This document shows positions 1-9,758 of a stretch of 64,000 nucleotides of DNA, one piece after another (position 1 is the stretch's first letter; the number at the start of each line of letters is the position of its first letter). Made by a program: the position numbers and the translations under genes. The stretch is from assembly GCF_007289895.1 (NCBI RefSeq), contig NZ_CP041660.1, positions 1,674,001 to 1,738,000 on the forward strand, given 5' to 3'. This DNA comes from Catenovulum sediminis. Its GTDB lineage: Bacteria > Pseudomonadota > Gammaproteobacteria > Enterobacterales > Alteromonadaceae. The notes beneath the pieces are model-generated. The model ran no database searches. It was not told the DNA's origin and saw nothing but the letters and a program-made list of their open reading frames with translations.

Positions 1-1
1 A

Positions 2-574
2 GATTTGAATCAGCATAGTTTAGTGTCAGACAAACTCAATGTCATGATTGCTGATGCATTTAATCAAGTCGATTTATTATTAGAAGAAAATACAACTTAC
101 GACACCATTATTGTCGATTTACCTGATCCTAATCACCCAGATCTCAATAAACTGTATACCACTTATTTTTATCAGCGCCTTGCTCAATTGCTCTCTGCCG
201 ATGGCGCTATGGTGATCCAGTCAACTTCTCCCTACCATGCAAAAGATGCTTTTATTTCAATTGCGAAAACATTACGCCATGCAGGTTTGCAAAATGTCGA
301 GCAATATCATCAAAATGTACCTAGCTTTGGTGAATGGGGCTGGACAATCGCAACCAAACAAGGGTTGCCAGCCAGTGTGCGTATTATCGACAGTGAATAT
401 CCGGCAAATCTGGATTGGTTAACCGCACCCTTATTGCATGCCAGTTTTGTCTTTCCTAAAAACTTTTATCAACGGGCAGACCAAGTAAAAGTAAACCATT
501 TGGGTAGTCAAACATTGTTTTTATATCATGATCAGGCGTGGCGCAAACAACAAGGATTATTGTCTGTGCATTAA
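2..574 (+). CDS. Polyamine aminopropyltransferase-like protein, C-terminal part (start outside window)
   Basis: The frame is open to the left edge, so only about the last 190 residues are present. They match the C-terminal half of the spermidine-synthase fold: the acidic loop IIVDLPDPNHPDLNKLY followed by TYFYQRL is the usual segment at the active site that binds decarboxylated SAM and polyamine. The tail after it (about residues 120-190) is typical of the family. The membrane-type members of this family often sit beside yjfI/pspA/yjfK genes, as here. The family is clear. Exact substrate is not decidable, and the N-terminal domain cannot be seen. Confidence 0.8.
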   Translation, partial: DLNQHSLVSDKLNVMIADAFNQVDLLLEENTTYDTIIVDLPDPNHPDLNKLYTTYFYQRLAQLLSADGAMVIQSTSPYHAKDAFISIAKTLRHAGLQNVEQYHQNVPSFGEWGWTIATKQGLPASVRIIDSEYPANLDWLTAPLLHASFVFPKNFYQRADQVKVNHLGSQTLFLYHDQAWRKQQGLLSVH

Positions 575-616
575 ACAGAGAATGTGCACTGGTTAACGAA
601 ATTAATTTCAATAAGG

Positions 617-669
617 TTGACATATAATGTCAAGAGCGCTATTTTTGAACTCAAGACATAATATGTCTT
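617..669 (+). promoter_or_regulatory. Promoter with two 17-bp palindromic operator candidates upstream of yjfI
   Basis: A near-consensus sigma-70 promoter, TTGACA (617-622), 17-bp spacer, TATTTT (640-645), precedes the yjfI-like gene. One palindrome, TTGACATATAATGTCAA (617-633, 7-bp perfect arms), covers the -35 box. A second, AAGACATAATATGTCTT (653-669, 7-bp perfect arms), lies just past the expected transcription start. This is the layout of a repressor-controlled promoter. The same core GACATAATATGTC recurs at 18152-18164 before the qmcA-like operon. The regulator is not identified. Confidence 0.65.
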
Positions 670-702
670 ATGCGTAAAGCAAATAACTAACAGAGGAAAG
701 CA

Positions 703-1116
703 ATGAATATTCACACAATTGCACAATATTTAAATGACTTAGGAGACCAGTCAGCGACAGGCCATAATTTTGATTGCCAACCGATAGCCGGAGAAGTGGA
801 TGTGCTGCAAATATCGTTGGCAGGGCGCGAAGAGTTGCCAATATTTGTATCTGTAACGGATGACCAAGTTTTGTGTATTACTTATTTGTGGGGCGAAAAC
901 GAAATTATCAGCGATCGTCGTGCCGAGATGATGGAAACCATGTTAGAAATGAACATGCCAATGCCATTATCTTCGTTTGCCAAAATTGGCGATAAATACG
1001 CTATTTTTGGTGCGTTAGCCATCAGCTCTAGTTTAGCTGAAATTGAACATGAATTAGCTGTGCTCAGTGACAACGCAATCGATGTTATTGATGATTTTAG
1101 CGAATATTTGAATTAA
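703..1116 (+). CDS. yjfI: YjfI-like protein (DUF2170)
   Basis: This 137-residue soluble acidic protein has the length and pattern of the DUF2170/YjfI family. It is the first gene of a yjfI-yjfJ-yjfK arrangement, with a PspA/IM30-type gene 16 bases downstream. The start is supported by an AGAGGAAAG Shine-Dalgarno just upstream. Molecular function is unknown. The family is consistently found beside PspA-like membrane-protection proteins, which suggests an accessory role in envelope stress. The promoter carries two palindromes. Confidence 0.75.
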   Translation: MNIHTIAQYLNDLGDQSATGHNFDCQPIAGEVDVLQISLAGREELPIFVSVTDDQVLCITYLWGENEIISDRRAEMMETMLEMNMPMPLSSFAKIGDKYAIFGALAISSSLAEIEHELAVLSDNAIDVIDDFSEYLN

Positions 1117-1132
1117 GCAGCAGGAGTGAATG

Positions 1133-1825
1133 ATGAGTATTTTTAAAAAGATTTTTACCGCAATCCGTGGCGGTGCGACAGAAGTAGGTGAGGCGGTTGT
1201 TGATGCAAACTCAACCCGTATATTTGAACAGGAAATTCGTGATGCAGAAAATCACCTGACCAAAGCAAAGCGCGACTTAACAGACGTGATGGCAAAACAA
1301 ATGCAAGCAAGCCGTGAAGTTGAACGTTTGCAAAAAGACATCGCGACGCATGAAGGGTATGCAACGCAAGCATTGAATAAAGGTGATGAAGCGCTTGCAT
1401 TAGAGGTCGCAGAAAAAATAGCGGCGTTGGAAACTGAGCTCACTACACAGCAAGCGGCACTGGAAAACTTTACCGCCAGTGTTGCGCGTCTTAAAGACTT
1501 GATTAAAAAATCAGAGCGTCAAGTGGCTGATTACAAAAGGCAGTTAAGTGTTGTTAAAACAACCGACAGCGTACACAAAGCAACGGCCGCGATTACCGAT
1601 AACTTTGTTTCTGGTAACAGCAAGTTGTTGAGTGCAAAAGAGTCGTTAGAGCGCATTAAAGCCAAACAGCAAAACTTTGATGATCGAATGAAAGCATCTG
1701 AGCAATTGCAGGCTGAACAAGGTGATGCTTCGCTAGAAGCAAAATTAAAAGCGGCGGGTATTGGAGAGCAGGAGAGTTCAGCAAACTCAATTCTAGCGCG
1801 TTTAAAGTCTAAGCAAGGTGAATAA
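1133..1825 (+). CDS. yjfJ: PspA/IM30-family protein (YjfJ-like)
   Basis: About 230 residues, almost entirely long amphipathic helix and coiled coil. The opening MSIFKKIFTAIRGG resembles the membrane-binding N-terminal helix of PspA/Vipp1/IM30 proteins. The long heptad region (about residues 30-190) is rich in K, E, A and Q, as in ESCRT-III-like PspA proteins that assemble on stressed inner membrane. Two adjacent ATGs exist (1130, 1133); 1133 has better spacing to AGGAG. It is followed by a strong terminator, so yjfI-yjfJ form a two-gene unit. Confidence 0.8.
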   Translation: MSIFKKIFTAIRGGATEVGEAVVDANSTRIFEQEIRDAENHLTKAKRDLTDVMAKQMQASREVERLQKDIATHEGYATQALNKGDEALALEVAEKIAALETELTTQQAALENFTASVARLKDLIKKSERQVADYKRQLSVVKTTDSVHKATAAITDNFVSGNSKLLSAKESLERIKAKQQNFDDRMKASEQLQAEQGDASLEAKLKAAGIGEQESSANSILARLKSKQGE

Positions 1826-1863
1826 TAGCGAATAAGCTACACTTATGACGTTAAACTGCGTTA

Positions 1864-1900
1864 AATAGCTTCTCAATAGTGAGAAGCTATTGCTGTTTTT
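1864..1900 (+). terminator. Rho-independent terminator after yjfJ
   Basis: AATAGCTTCTCA (1864-1875) pairs with GAGAAGCTATT (1881-1891) over an 11-bp stem, followed by GCTGTTTTT. It separates yjfI-yjfJ from the yjfK-like gene. Confidence 0.8.
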
Positions 1901-1940
1901 GACCCCAAGTTTTTATTGTAAATAAAAGAGCGTATTGAGT

Positions 1941-2597
1941 ATGGGATTTTTATCTAGCCTGTTCGGCAAAAAGAAAGAAAACATCAGAAGCATTCAACAT
2001 CCGGAGCAACTAAAAAAAGGAGATGTGGTTGTTTTTTCTGACTCATTTGCGCTGCCGGAGATTATACGCAAACAAAGTTTTCAGATTAAATCAGTTAATA
2101 CTTACCAGTTTGAGCATTCAACGATTGTTGAATTCGTTTTATTAGGCCACAGCACCACACAGGTTTATCTATCCGTTGAGCGGGATGACGAAGAGTATTT
2201 AAACATTTCAATAAAAATAAGCCGAGAACAGGTTGCTCAGTTATTCGATATGGAAAATTTCGCGGATATTTTTGACGAGCAAAGCCAAACTGAACTGAGT
2301 CTGAACAGTGAGCAGAGCGACTTTAATAATTGGCTCAGCCCTGTCTATTTTCAACAAGTGTTCGCTCAACGGGGTTATTATTACAGCAAAGATTTTCGCC
2401 CTGCAAAACCTTCAATTGATGACGATGGTGATGGCGAACCCTTAGATTATTTTTGTTTAACCAGTGCAGATGAAATGCACTCGGTTGAAGTAGAGGTTTG
2501 GCAAGATGGTGATACCGATGTTTTATTAACGATTCACCGCCCGATTGAAGAGATTGCCGATATGTATCCGGGAGCAAATGATGGCGAAATCGGATAA
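1941..2597 (+). CDS. yjfK: YjfK-like protein (DUF2491)
   Basis: This protein of about 218 residues opens with MGFLSSLFGKKKE, an amphipathic basic N-terminus typical of the DUF2491/YjfK family. Several acidic stretches follow, such as DDDGDGEPLDYF. Its position after YjfI and the PspA homologue matches the enterobacterial yjfIJK order. A TTG exists at 1935, but ATG 1941 gives the better N-terminus. A candidate purine-rich ribosome site, AAAGAG, lies at 1925-1930. The reading frame overlaps the next gene by 17 bases. Function is unknown; an envelope-stress role is inferred from context only. Confidence 0.7.
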   Translation: MGFLSSLFGKKKENIRSIQHPEQLKKGDVVVFSDSFALPEIIRKQSFQIKSVNTYQFEHSTIVEFVLLGHSTTQVYLSVERDDEEYLNISIKISREQVAQLFDMENFADIFDEQSQTELSLNSEQSDFNNWLSPVYFQQVFAQRGYYYSKDFRPAKPSIDDDGDGEPLDYFCLTSADEMHSVEVEVWQDGDTDVLLTIHRPIEEIADMYPGANDGEIG

Positions 2598-2913
2598 AGC
2601 AAAATGGGCCAGTAGCAATAAAGCCATTAAAGCTGTGCAGGTGGCTTTTGATATGGATGAAAAATTGCAATATGTTATCCGCAAAGAGGCGTTAGATGCT
2701 GGGCTAGGCCCTTCTGATCAAATCAGAAAAATACTGCAATTACCGGTGAGCAAAAGACCAAAACGACCTCGACTCACGGTTTCCTTGTCAGCCGAAGATT
2801 ATATCGAGTTGGCAAAACGTTATGGGTTGGAAGCTGAAGATCAATTAGAAATCAAAAAGCGTGTAATGGACGATTTGATTAAACACGCCAGTGATGGTGA
2901 GCAAAAGTCGTGA
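2581..2913 (+). CDS. Small basic/helical hypothetical protein in the yjf cluster
   Basis: About 110 residues, with no signal peptide or membrane segment. It is mainly helical and charged, with a basic central stretch (SKRPKRPRLTVSLS). ATG codons at 2578 and 2581 follow GGGAG; 2581 has better spacing, and an upstream in-frame ATG at 2545 lies deep inside yjfK. The overlap with yjfK indicates translational coupling. I do not recognise the family; it probably works with the YjfK-like protein. Confidence 0.6.
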   Translation: MAKSDKAKWASSNKAIKAVQVAFDMDEKLQYVIRKEALDAGLGPSDQIRKILQLPVSKRPKRPRLTVSLSAEDYIELAKRYGLEAEDQLEIKKRVMDDLIKHASDGEQKS

Positions 2914-2944
2914 GCTTCAGACTAGGTTTTAGACAAGGTTTAGC

Positions 2945-3463
2945 CTAGGTTTTAGAGCTTTGCGCTTCAGCCAATAAATCACGTTCAAACCAACGATGCA
3001 GCATATTAAACTCAAATTTAAAGTTGTCCATATTAACTGGCAAGATAGTATGCTGTGACATCGACATATGTTTGAGCTTTTCCTCGCCTGATTTTACAAC
3101 CTGCTTTTTATCATCCAATAGCTGATAACCAAACGACATGCGTGGAATGTAGGGCGCTTTGATAATACGTACATCTTCCATTGATGAACCATACCACCAT
3201 ACATGGCCGGCTAAATCTAAATCAGTTACCGTTAATTTAAGTACATAATCTTTTGGTAGCTTTTTTTCAGCTAACCAATTTAGATATTTTTCAAATTGCG
3301 CAAACGTATGTTCCTGAAAGCTTTTTCTGCTATGCATAGATGAAGGTTTGATATCTGTGTACTCATCTGGGTCTGACCAAGTTACTTCAACACTGCCGGC
3401 ATGCGCCATCTGGCTGTAACATAATACCAGTGAGGTTAAACAGTATTTCAATAAACGAATCAT
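2945..3463 (-). CDS. Exported DUF3016-type protein
   Basis: 172 residues with a Sec signal peptide (MIRLLKYCLTSLVLCYSQMAHA, cleavage after AHA). The mature start GSVEVTWSDPDEYTDIKPSS is the hallmark opening of DUF3016 proteins. The rest is a small globular periplasmic domain with conserved tryptophans (HVWWYG). The function of the family is unknown. It is a single gene, converging with the yjf cluster. Confidence 0.75.
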   Translation of the reverse strand: MIRLLKYCLTSLVLCYSQMAHAGSVEVTWSDPDEYTDIKPSSMHSRKSFQEHTFAQFEKYLNWLAEKKLPKDYVLKLTVTDLDLAGHVWWYGSSMEDVRIIKAPYIPRMSFGYQLLDDKKQVVKSGEEKLKHMSMSQHTILPVNMDNFKFEFNMLHRWFERDLLAEAQSSKT

Positions 3464-3516
3464 AAAAAATCACCTTAAATAAACATCAAGCTGCACACTT
3501 TATAGACAGGTTGTTT

Positions 3517-3900
3517 TTATTTTAGTTCCTTTTTGTCAGGAGGGCTGACTTTGCTTTTGGGTATAAAAGAACTGGGCATCACTTCAACCCCGACCTTACG
3601 ACCCAGTTTTATGATCAAAGGGATCGTGATTGGGGCAAAGGGCAGCACGGCAAAAATGCCTAACCCTAAACCTCGTAATAAGTCTAAAAATTGTTGATTG
3701 GCAACCGAAAGCTCTTCTTTACTCGCCTGACCCTTTGCATGGCGGCGGTAAATATCCATCATTTCCTGGGTTTCTTTTTTCTCTTGTCGCAGGGCTGTTT
3801 TTAACGCCAGCATAGTGCGTCTGAGTCTTAGGCGACTGGCGTTGCGATTCACCTTGACAAGTTTAACTGGGATCTGACTCAGCTTGCGATTTGCATTCAT
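3517..3900 (-). CDS. LETM1-like domain protein
   Basis: About 127 residues. The C-terminal block FLDLLRGLGLGIFAVLPFAP followed by ITIPLIIKLGRKVGVEVMPS and then SF matches the core of LETM1-related domains, with one hydrophobic segment. The N-terminal half is basic and helical. A GTG at 3954 would add 18 residues; ATG 3900 (MNANRKLSQ) is my preferred start, though neither has a strong ribosome site. Bacterial LETM1-like proteins are poorly characterised and a transport role is not demonstrated. Confidence 0.6.
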   Translation of the reverse strand: MNANRKLSQIPVKLVKVNRNASRLRLRRTMLALKTALRQEKKETQEMMDIYRRHAKGQASKEELSVANQQFLDLLRGLGLGIFAVLPFAPITIPLIIKLGRKVGVEVMPSSFIPKSKVSPPDKKELK

Positions 3901-4038
3901 TAAATTTCTATCATTGGTTTGTTTAAGCCCGCACAGTTTCGCTGATTTAACCACATTGTCAATCTACTGATAAATACTCGAAGCTGTTACTACTAAGATA
4001 GTAGTGTACTAATGCTGTTTCGTCTGCGCGGTCACTGT

Positions 4039-4065
4039 TAAAAGCGGCAAATTTTAAATTGCCGC
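4039..4065 (-). terminator. Terminator of the RND efflux operon
   Basis: On the minus strand GCGGCAA and TTGCCGC form a 7-bp stem around an 8-base AT loop (4044-4065), followed by a T-rich run (complement of TAAAA at 4039-4043). It lies 8 bases past the acrB-like stop codon. Confidence 0.7.
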
Positions 4066-4072
4066 ACTGTTT

Positions 4073-7000
4073 CTAGTTTGATTTTTTATGACTGAGCTTA
4101 AACACGATAGTGAAAAACACAGGTACAAAAAAGATCGCTAAAACCGTTGCCGAAAACATCCCGCCAAAAACCCCGGTGCCAATGGCATTTTGACTGCCAG
4201 AGCCCGCACCAGTGGCGATAACTAAAGGCGTCACACCCAACATAAATGCCATCGATGTCATGATAATTGGACGTAACCTGAGCCGTGCGGCTTCAATGGT
4301 CGATTCTATAATGCCATGTCCTTTTTCGTGCAAAGTTTTGGCAAATTCAACAATGAGTATTGCATTTTTAGAAGCCAAACCAATGGTGGTTAACAGGCCT
4401 ACCTGAAAATAAACATCATTTGATAAACCGCGTGCCATGGCAAATACCAGCGCGCCTAATACGCCCAACGGGACAACCATCATCACCGCAAAAGGGACAC
4501 TCCAGCTTTCATACAAAGCCGCTAAACACAAAAACACCACCAGTATCGATAAAGCATACAGCATAGGTGCTTGTGCACCTGATACTTGCTCTTGCAAAGA
4601 CATACCTGACCATTGATAACCAATGCCCGGTGGTAATTTGGCGGCGTGCTCAGCCATTGCTTGCATGGCATCACCTGAGCTTAGACCGGGCGCTGCTTGC
4701 CCTAAAATTTGCATTGAGGGTGCGCCATTATATCTTTCTAGTTTAGGCGAACCATATATCCAACGACCCGTAGCGAACGTGCTCAGCGCAACCATTTCGC
4801 CCTGATTATTTTTGACATACCAATAGTCTAAATCTTCCGGCATCATGCGATAGGGCGCATCGGCTTGTACATAAACACGTTTAACCCTTCCACGGTCGAC
4901 AAAATCATTGACATAACTTGAGGCCCATGCGGTTGCAAACGTTTGGTTAATCGTCTCTAACGAAACACCCATTGACAGCGCTTTTTGTTGATCTATATCT
5001 ATTTTAAATTGTGCGACATTATCTTGGCCATTTGGTCTGACGCCCATTAATCTTGGATCTTGTGACGCCATGCCTAATAACTGATTACGCGCTTCAAATA
5101 ATTTGTCGTGACCCAAACCGCCTAAATCTTGCAATTGAAAGTTAAAACCCGAAGCGGTCCCTAACTGGCTGATAGCCGGTGGTACAAATGCAAAAACCAT
5201 TGCTTCTTTTAATTGTGAAAAATATCCCATCGCGCGGCCTGCAATTGCTTGCACATGCTGATCGTCCCGGGTTCTGTCATCCCAGTCGGTTAAACGCGCG
5301 AAAACAATGCCATTATTTTGTCCATTCCCGCTGAAACTAAACCCGATAACAGAGAATATCGATGAAATATTTTCTTTTTCGTTGATCAGATAATAATCTT
5401 CAATTTGTTCCATCACTTGCGCAGAACGTTCTTGGCTTGCCCCCTGTGGTAAAACCATTTGAGTAAACATAATGCCTTGATCTTCATCCGGTAAAAATGC
5501 AGTTGGCAAACGATTAAACATATAGACCAAAGCACCTATAATGACGGCATAAATCAGCATATAACGTGCGGTTTTACGTAAAATTCGGGTGAGCATACTT
5601 TGATAACCCGAACTCGAACGCTCAAACATACGGTTAAACCAAGCAAAAAATCCACGTTCGGGTTTACCATGCTGTTCAACCGGTTTAAGCAGCGTGGCAC
5701 ATAATGCCGGTGTCAGGGTCAGTGCCACGATAACGGACAGCACCATAGACGAAACAATCGTAATTGAAAATTGACGATAAATAACACCGGTTGAACCACC
5801 AAAAAATGCCATAGGTACGAACACAGCGGACAATACCAAAGCAATACCAATTAAGGCGCTGGTAATTTGCTGCATCGATTTACGGGTCGCTTCACGAGGC
5901 GACAAGCCTTCTTCGTGCATAACCCGTTCGACGTTTTCCACCACCACTATGGCATCATCAACTAGTAGGCCAATGGCCAACACCATACCAAACATGGTGA
6001 GCGTGTTAATTGAAAAACCAAACATCCAAAGAATCGAGAAGGTACCCAGCAAAACAACCGGAACGGCAATGGTTGGAATAATAGTTGCCCTAAAATTCTG
6101 CAAAAACAGATACATAACCAAAAATACTAAAACAATGGCTTCGAGCAAGGTTTGCACAACACTATAAATGGATAACTTTACAAAAGGTGTTGTATCGTAC
6201 GGAAATACAGCTTTTAAACCGTGCGGAAAAAAGCCTTCTAATTCAGCAATTTTTGCCCTAATGGCTTCAGACGTTTGCAGCGCATTAGCGCCTGCGGCCA
6301 ATGCGATACCCAAACCGGCAGCGGGCTGATCATTGTATTCTGTCAGTAGCTGATAACTATCTCCCCCCAACTCAACGCGTGCAACGTCAGACAGTTTTAC
6401 CGTTGCGCCATCCGGCATGACTTTTAAGAAAATATCGGCAAATTCATCTGCATTGGTTAAACCGGTTTGCACAATGATACTGGCGTTTATTTGTTGCCCT
6501 TCAACCGCCGGAGCACCCCCTAATTCACCAGCCGCAATTTGTGCATTTTGCGCTTTGATTGCGTTTACTACGTCTGCTGTGGTGACCTCATATTGCAGCA
6601 TTTTTACCGGATTTAACCAAATACGCATCGCATATTGCGAGCCAAAAAAGCTAACCTGACCAACGCCGTCAATACGACTGACCTGATCTCGAATATTAGA
6701 GGCAATATAATCGGAAATATCATTTCGGTTCATTCGGCCATCAGCCGAATAAAAACCAATCACCATTAAAAAACCAGCCGACGACTTTGATACACTAACC
6801 CCATTTTGTTGTACCGGTGCTGGTAATAAAGGCATAGATTTTTGCAATTTATTTTGCACTTGTACCTGCGCAATGTCTGGGTCGGTATCGGCGTCAAAGG
6901 TTAAGGTGATATTCGCATTACCGGAAGAATCACTATTAGAGCTGATGTATTGTACACCATCAATGCCGGTTAAACTTTGCTCTATTACCTGCACCACAGT

Positions 7001-7177
7001 ATCTTGTACCACTCGGGCTGATGCGCCAGGATAATTGGCGTTAATCGCAACGCTTGGCGGCGCAACATTTGGGTATTGTGAAATGGGCAATCGAAATATC
7101 GATAAAGCCCCAGCCATCATGATCATAATGGCCATTACCCAAGCGAGTATTGGGCGGTCAATAAAAGTTTTAGCCAT
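4073..7177 (-). CDS. acrB: RND multidrug efflux permease (AcrB/MexB, HAE-1 type)
   Basis: 1034 residues, the usual length for proton-driven HAE-1 inner-membrane pumps. The N-terminus [20 protein letters not shown] and the porter-domain motif [11 protein letters not shown] are characteristic. TM4 carries the proton-relay aspartate pair in [16 protein letters not shown]. It would export lipophilic compounds as a trimer with the adaptor encoded 3 bases upstream. No TolC/OprM-type gene lies nearby, so it must use an outer-membrane channel encoded elsewhere. The divergent TetR gene is the likely regulator. The exact subfamily symbol (acrB, mexB, ttgB) is not resolved. Confidence 0.93.
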   Translation of the reverse strand: MAKTFIDRPILAWVMAIMIMMAGALSIFRLPISQYPNVAPPSVAINANYPGASARVVQDTVVQVIEQSLTGIDGVQYISSNSDSSGNANITLTFDADTDPDIAQVQVQNKLQKSMPLLPAPVQQNGVSVSKSSAGFLMVIGFYSADGRMNRNDISDYIASNIRDQVSRIDGVGQVSFFGSQYAMRIWLNPVKMLQYEVTTADVVNAIKAQNAQIAAGELGGAPAVEGQQINASIIVQTGLTNADEFADIFLKVMPDGATVKLSDVARVELGGDSYQLLTEYNDQPAAGLGIALAAGANALQTSEAIRAKIAELEGFFPHGLKAVFPYDTTPFVKLSIYSVVQTLLEAIVLVFLVMYLFLQNFRATIIPTIAVPVVLLGTFSILWMFGFSINTLTMFGMVLAIGLLVDDAIVVVENVERVMHEEGLSPREATRKSMQQITSALIGIALVLSAVFVPMAFFGGSTGVIYRQFSITIVSSMVLSVIVALTLTPALCATLLKPVEQHGKPERGFFAWFNRMFERSSSGYQSMLTRILRKTARYMLIYAVIIGALVYMFNRLPTAFLPDEDQGIMFTQMVLPQGASQERSAQVMEQIEDYYLINEKENISSIFSVIGFSFSGNGQNNGIVFARLTDWDDRTRDDQHVQAIAGRAMGYFSQLKEAMVFAFVPPAISQLGTASGFNFQLQDLGGLGHDKLFEARNQLLGMASQDPRLMGVRPNGQDNVAQFKIDIDQQKALSMGVSLETINQTFATAWASSYVNDFVDRGRVKRVYVQADAPYRMMPEDLDYWYVKNNQGEMVALSTFATGRWIYGSPKLERYNGAPSMQILGQAAPGLSSGDAMQAMAEHAAKLPPGIGYQWSGMSLQEQVSGAQAPMLYALSILVVFLCLAALYESWSVPFAVMMVVPLGVLGALVFAMARGLSNDVYFQVGLLTTIGLASKNAILIVEFAKTLHEKGHGIIESTIEAARLRLRPIIMTSMAFMLGVTPLVIATGAGSGSQNAIGTGVFGGMFSATVLAIFFVPVFFTIVFKLSHKKSN

Positions 7178-7180
7178 GAT

Positions 7181-8296
7181 TTACTCCGCTACCTGCACGG
7201 TGACACCGGGCGCAATTTTTTGTAACCCACTGACTATCACTTTATCGCCGGCGCTTAAACCTTCTAAAACCAGCCAGTTTTTAGCAAATGCTTGGTCTAA
7301 AGTAATTTGTTTTAACTCAACTTTGTTTTCGGCATTTACCGTATAAACACTGGCTTTACCGGCGGCGTTAAACATAATTGCTTTTTGAGGCACCATGATA
7401 GAATTTTTACGCTGGGCAAAGTTTAGTTTTACACGGGCAAATAAACCCGGCAGTAAAAAATGATCCGGATTACTGAACTCAGTACGCAAAATTAAACTGT
7501 CGGTACCTGCGTCAACCTGTACTTCGTTAAATAAAAAGTGCCCATCGTCGCGCAATATTTGCTCACCTTGCAGCAAGCTAACAGGCGCTTGCATTTGCAG
7601 TAATTCGCCACTTTTTATACGTTTTTGTATCGTTAATAAATTTTTACTATTAATGGCTGCATCAAAATAAATCGGGTCGAGTTGGGTGATAGTGGTTAAA
7701 GCCGCTGCTTGTCCGGCGGTCACTAATGCACCTTCAGTAAATTTAGATTTACCGATAATGCCACCAATAGGCGCTTTTACTTTACTGTATTCCAGCTCGG
7801 TTTGTGCGCGTTTGAGTTGAGCCTGACGAATACCAATTTCCGCCTGCAAACTATCTACATTGGCTTGTGCTTGGTCTAACTGCTGCTGGCTGACTGACTT
7901 TGAGCTTACCAGAGTTTTAAAGCGCTCTAGTTCTGCACTGGCGTTTTTTAACTGCGCTTGTGTGCTTTGTAATTGCGCTTTGGCGCTGGCAAGGTTTGCA
8001 ACAAAAAGCGCGTCATCAATTTGATACAAGGTATCGCCTTGTTTAACCTGTGAGCCTTCAACAAAATTTCGTTTTATTATGATGCCGGATACTTGCGGGC
8101 GCACCTCGGCAATTTTTGCCGCCACCGCTTTAGCCGGAATTGTTTCACTAAACACCGCCGTAGTGGATTCAACTTCAATTATATCAACCGCTTGAGCTTG
8201 CTGTTGAGGGGCCGTTGGTTTTGCGGGTTCACTACAGGCCGTTACTAAAGCCGATGTGACAAATAAAAAAGCAAAATAGAGAGAAGAACGCGTCAT
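7181..8296 (-). CDS. acrA: RND efflux periplasmic adaptor lipoprotein (AcrA/MexA type)
   Basis: 371 residues with a lipoprotein signal ending LVTAC (Cys21). The membrane-fusion-protein plan follows: a first lipoyl half-motif (about residues 60-100), a long alpha-hairpin of Q/A-rich coiled coil (about 100-170), a second lipoyl half (KAPIGGIIGKSKFTEGALV), then beta-barrel and membrane-proximal domains. It bridges the inner-membrane pump and an outer-membrane channel. It is the first gene of the operon, 3 bases upstream of the permease, behind an AcrR-like operator. Confidence 0.92.
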   Translation of the reverse strand: MTRSSLYFAFLFVTSALVTACSEPAKPTAPQQQAQAVDIIEVESTTAVFSETIPAKAVAAKIAEVRPQVSGIIIKRNFVEGSQVKQGDTLYQIDDALFVANLASAKAQLQSTQAQLKNASAELERFKTLVSSKSVSQQQLDQAQANVDSLQAEIGIRQAQLKRAQTELEYSKVKAPIGGIIGKSKFTEGALVTAGQAAALTTITQLDPIYFDAAINSKNLLTIQKRIKSGELLQMQAPVSLLQGEQILRDDGHFLFNEVQVDAGTDSLILRTEFSNPDHFLLPGLFARVKLNFAQRKNSIMVPQKAIMFNAAGKASVYTVNAENKVELKQITLDQAFAKNWLVLEGLSAGDKVIVSGLQKIAPGVTVQVAE

Positions 8297-8312
8297 AACT
8301 GAGCCTAATATT

Positions 8313-8334
8313 AAACATACATGCGTGAATGTTT
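8313..8334. promoter_or_regulatory. AcrR/TtgR-type operator candidate in the divergent pump-regulator region
   Basis: The inverted repeat AAACATACATGCGTGAATGTTT has 6-bp outer arms and closely resembles the palindrome bound by E. coli AcrR upstream of acrAB (TACATACATT...AATGTATGTA). It sits 17 bases upstream of the adaptor start, in the 132-bp divergent gap with the TetR gene. Confidence 0.65.
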
Positions 8335-8428
8335 CTGGATTTTACGCCGAATTTGCCTATAATTTCAACACGTATTTAAGTCGATTTTACTATATTGACC
8401 CAATATAAAATGATATCGGAGTTAAAAC

Positions 8429-9067
8429 ATGGTGGGAAAAAGTAAAGCTCAGGCCATGGAAACTCGGAGCCAACTATTGGACTCTGCTGAAGCGGTGTTT
8501 TTTGACAAAGGCTATGCGCATACCCGTTTGATGGATATCGCTAACCATGCAGGAATGACAAGAGGCGCCATATATTGGCATTTTAAGAATAAAGTAGACT
8601 TGTTTGAAGCCATGGTAGACAGAGTGCGTTTACCAATAGATGAAATCGCAGAAGCACATTCAGACGACAAAGAAGACGACCCACTGGGTAAAATGCAGCA
8701 GTTTTCGACAGAATTTTTACAACAACTGGCCAATGACAACAGACGTCGTCGGGTGTTTACGATTTTGTTTCACCGCTTTGAATTAAATGGCGAAGCGCAA
8801 GATTTAGAAGCCCGGCAAAAAATCGCATTTGGTGCTTGTACCGACAGAATAGAACGTGCACTAAAAAACGCCGTTAATAAAGGGCAACTTCCCGCAAAAC
8901 TCGACACAAACAAAGCTGCCATCGCTAAACACGCTTATTTTACCGGCATTATATACAACTGGTTATTTATGCCAGAACAGTTTGATTTAACCGAAATGGC
9001 ACAAATTCTAGTCAATAACTTTTATTTTATGCTGCAAAATAGCCCACATTTGTTGGTGGGTGATTAG
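8429..9067 (+). CDS. acrR: TetR-family regulator of the RND pump (AcrR/TtgR type)
   Basis: 212 residues. The N-terminal TetR helix-turn-helix is clear (LLDSAEAVFFDKGYAHTRLM ... GMTRGAIYWHFKNKVDLFEA, about residues 16-62), followed by a helical ligand-binding domain with the AcrR-type C-terminus. It is divergent from the efflux operon with a palindromic operator between them. This supports ligand-relieved repression of the pump and probably of itself. Confidence 0.88.
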   Translation: MVGKSKAQAMETRSQLLDSAEAVFFDKGYAHTRLMDIANHAGMTRGAIYWHFKNKVDLFEAMVDRVRLPIDEIAEAHSDDKEDDPLGKMQQFSTEFLQQLANDNRRRRVFTILFHRFELNGEAQDLEARQKIAFGACTDRIERALKNAVNKGQLPAKLDTNKAAIAKHAYFTGIIYNWLFMPEQFDLTEMAQILVNNFYFMLQNSPHLLVGD

Positions 9068-9473
9068 CTTTAACGCGCATATCGTTTGAACTACATACAG
9101 ATGCCTCAGTATTTTTTTTCATCTTAAGTTCAGTTAACAACTGAGAACGCAAAAGTTGTTTTTGGGTTTGAGCTAAACAATTGATAGTATTTCCTCAAAC
9201 AGAAAGTCGTTTGACTTAGCCAATGATGTAGATAAATACGTTGGAAGCTATTCGTGTATCTCTTACACGAGACCATACGAGTTAAATCAGTTTTTAAGAC
9301 CTTTAAAAGCAGCTATAAAAGCAAATGATTTGGCAAAATTGAAACCTTTAATATATTTCCTTTCGTTTTGATTCACGAAAGAAAGTTTGTAATGAACATG
9401 TTTTAGTCTTGAGTTATTTTGGTTTATAGTGGTATGGTATTATCAATTGTTGTGGTTTTTATATGGATATTTT
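9068..9473 (+). other. Gene-free stretch with a start-less coding-like remnant
   Basis: No intact gene is visible. One frame from about 9174 to the TGA at 9371 is open and reads like protein (for example DVDKYVGSYSCISYTRPYEL), but has no usable start codon or ribosome site. It may be a gene remnant. Near its stop, CTTTCGT and ACGAAAG form a short hairpin. Confidence 0.3.
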
Positions 9474-9590
9474 GTGTCAGGTTTATTTAGACGTCAGGTT
9501 GTAGAAAGTCAACTGGATCACCTTCACGGAGAAGTAATTGTAACACTTGAAAAACTGCAAAATATTTCGTTGTTATCGCCCTTGCATTAA
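9474..9590 (+). pseudogene. Possible remnant of an HlyD-family secretion protein N-terminus
   Basis: A 38-codon frame from a GTG reads MSGLFRRQVVESQLDHLHGE and continues VIVTLEKLQ. It resembles the cytoplasmic N-terminus of HlyD/CvaA-like type I secretion adaptors, which often begin LFR.E.......L.GEV. It then stops, with no downstream HlyD domain. I read it as a decayed fragment; the similarity is short and could be chance. Confidence 0.35.
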
Positions 9591-9758
9591 TCCCAACCCC
9601 TGAGTTTGAGTACAAATAAAAAAGCTAAGTTAACGCTTCAACACTTTTGGTCTAGGGGACAGGGTTAAAATTGCATCTGGATGTATTTATTCTTACGCAC
9701 CGGTTGAATAGATATATGTACAGGGCTCTCTGGCTAGCCCTTTGATTTGGAGTTTTAT

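Noticed and set aside
4073-8296. Search for a TolC/OprM-type gene completing the pump operon
   Set aside because: A terminator follows the permease directly and no outer-membrane channel gene is found nearby.
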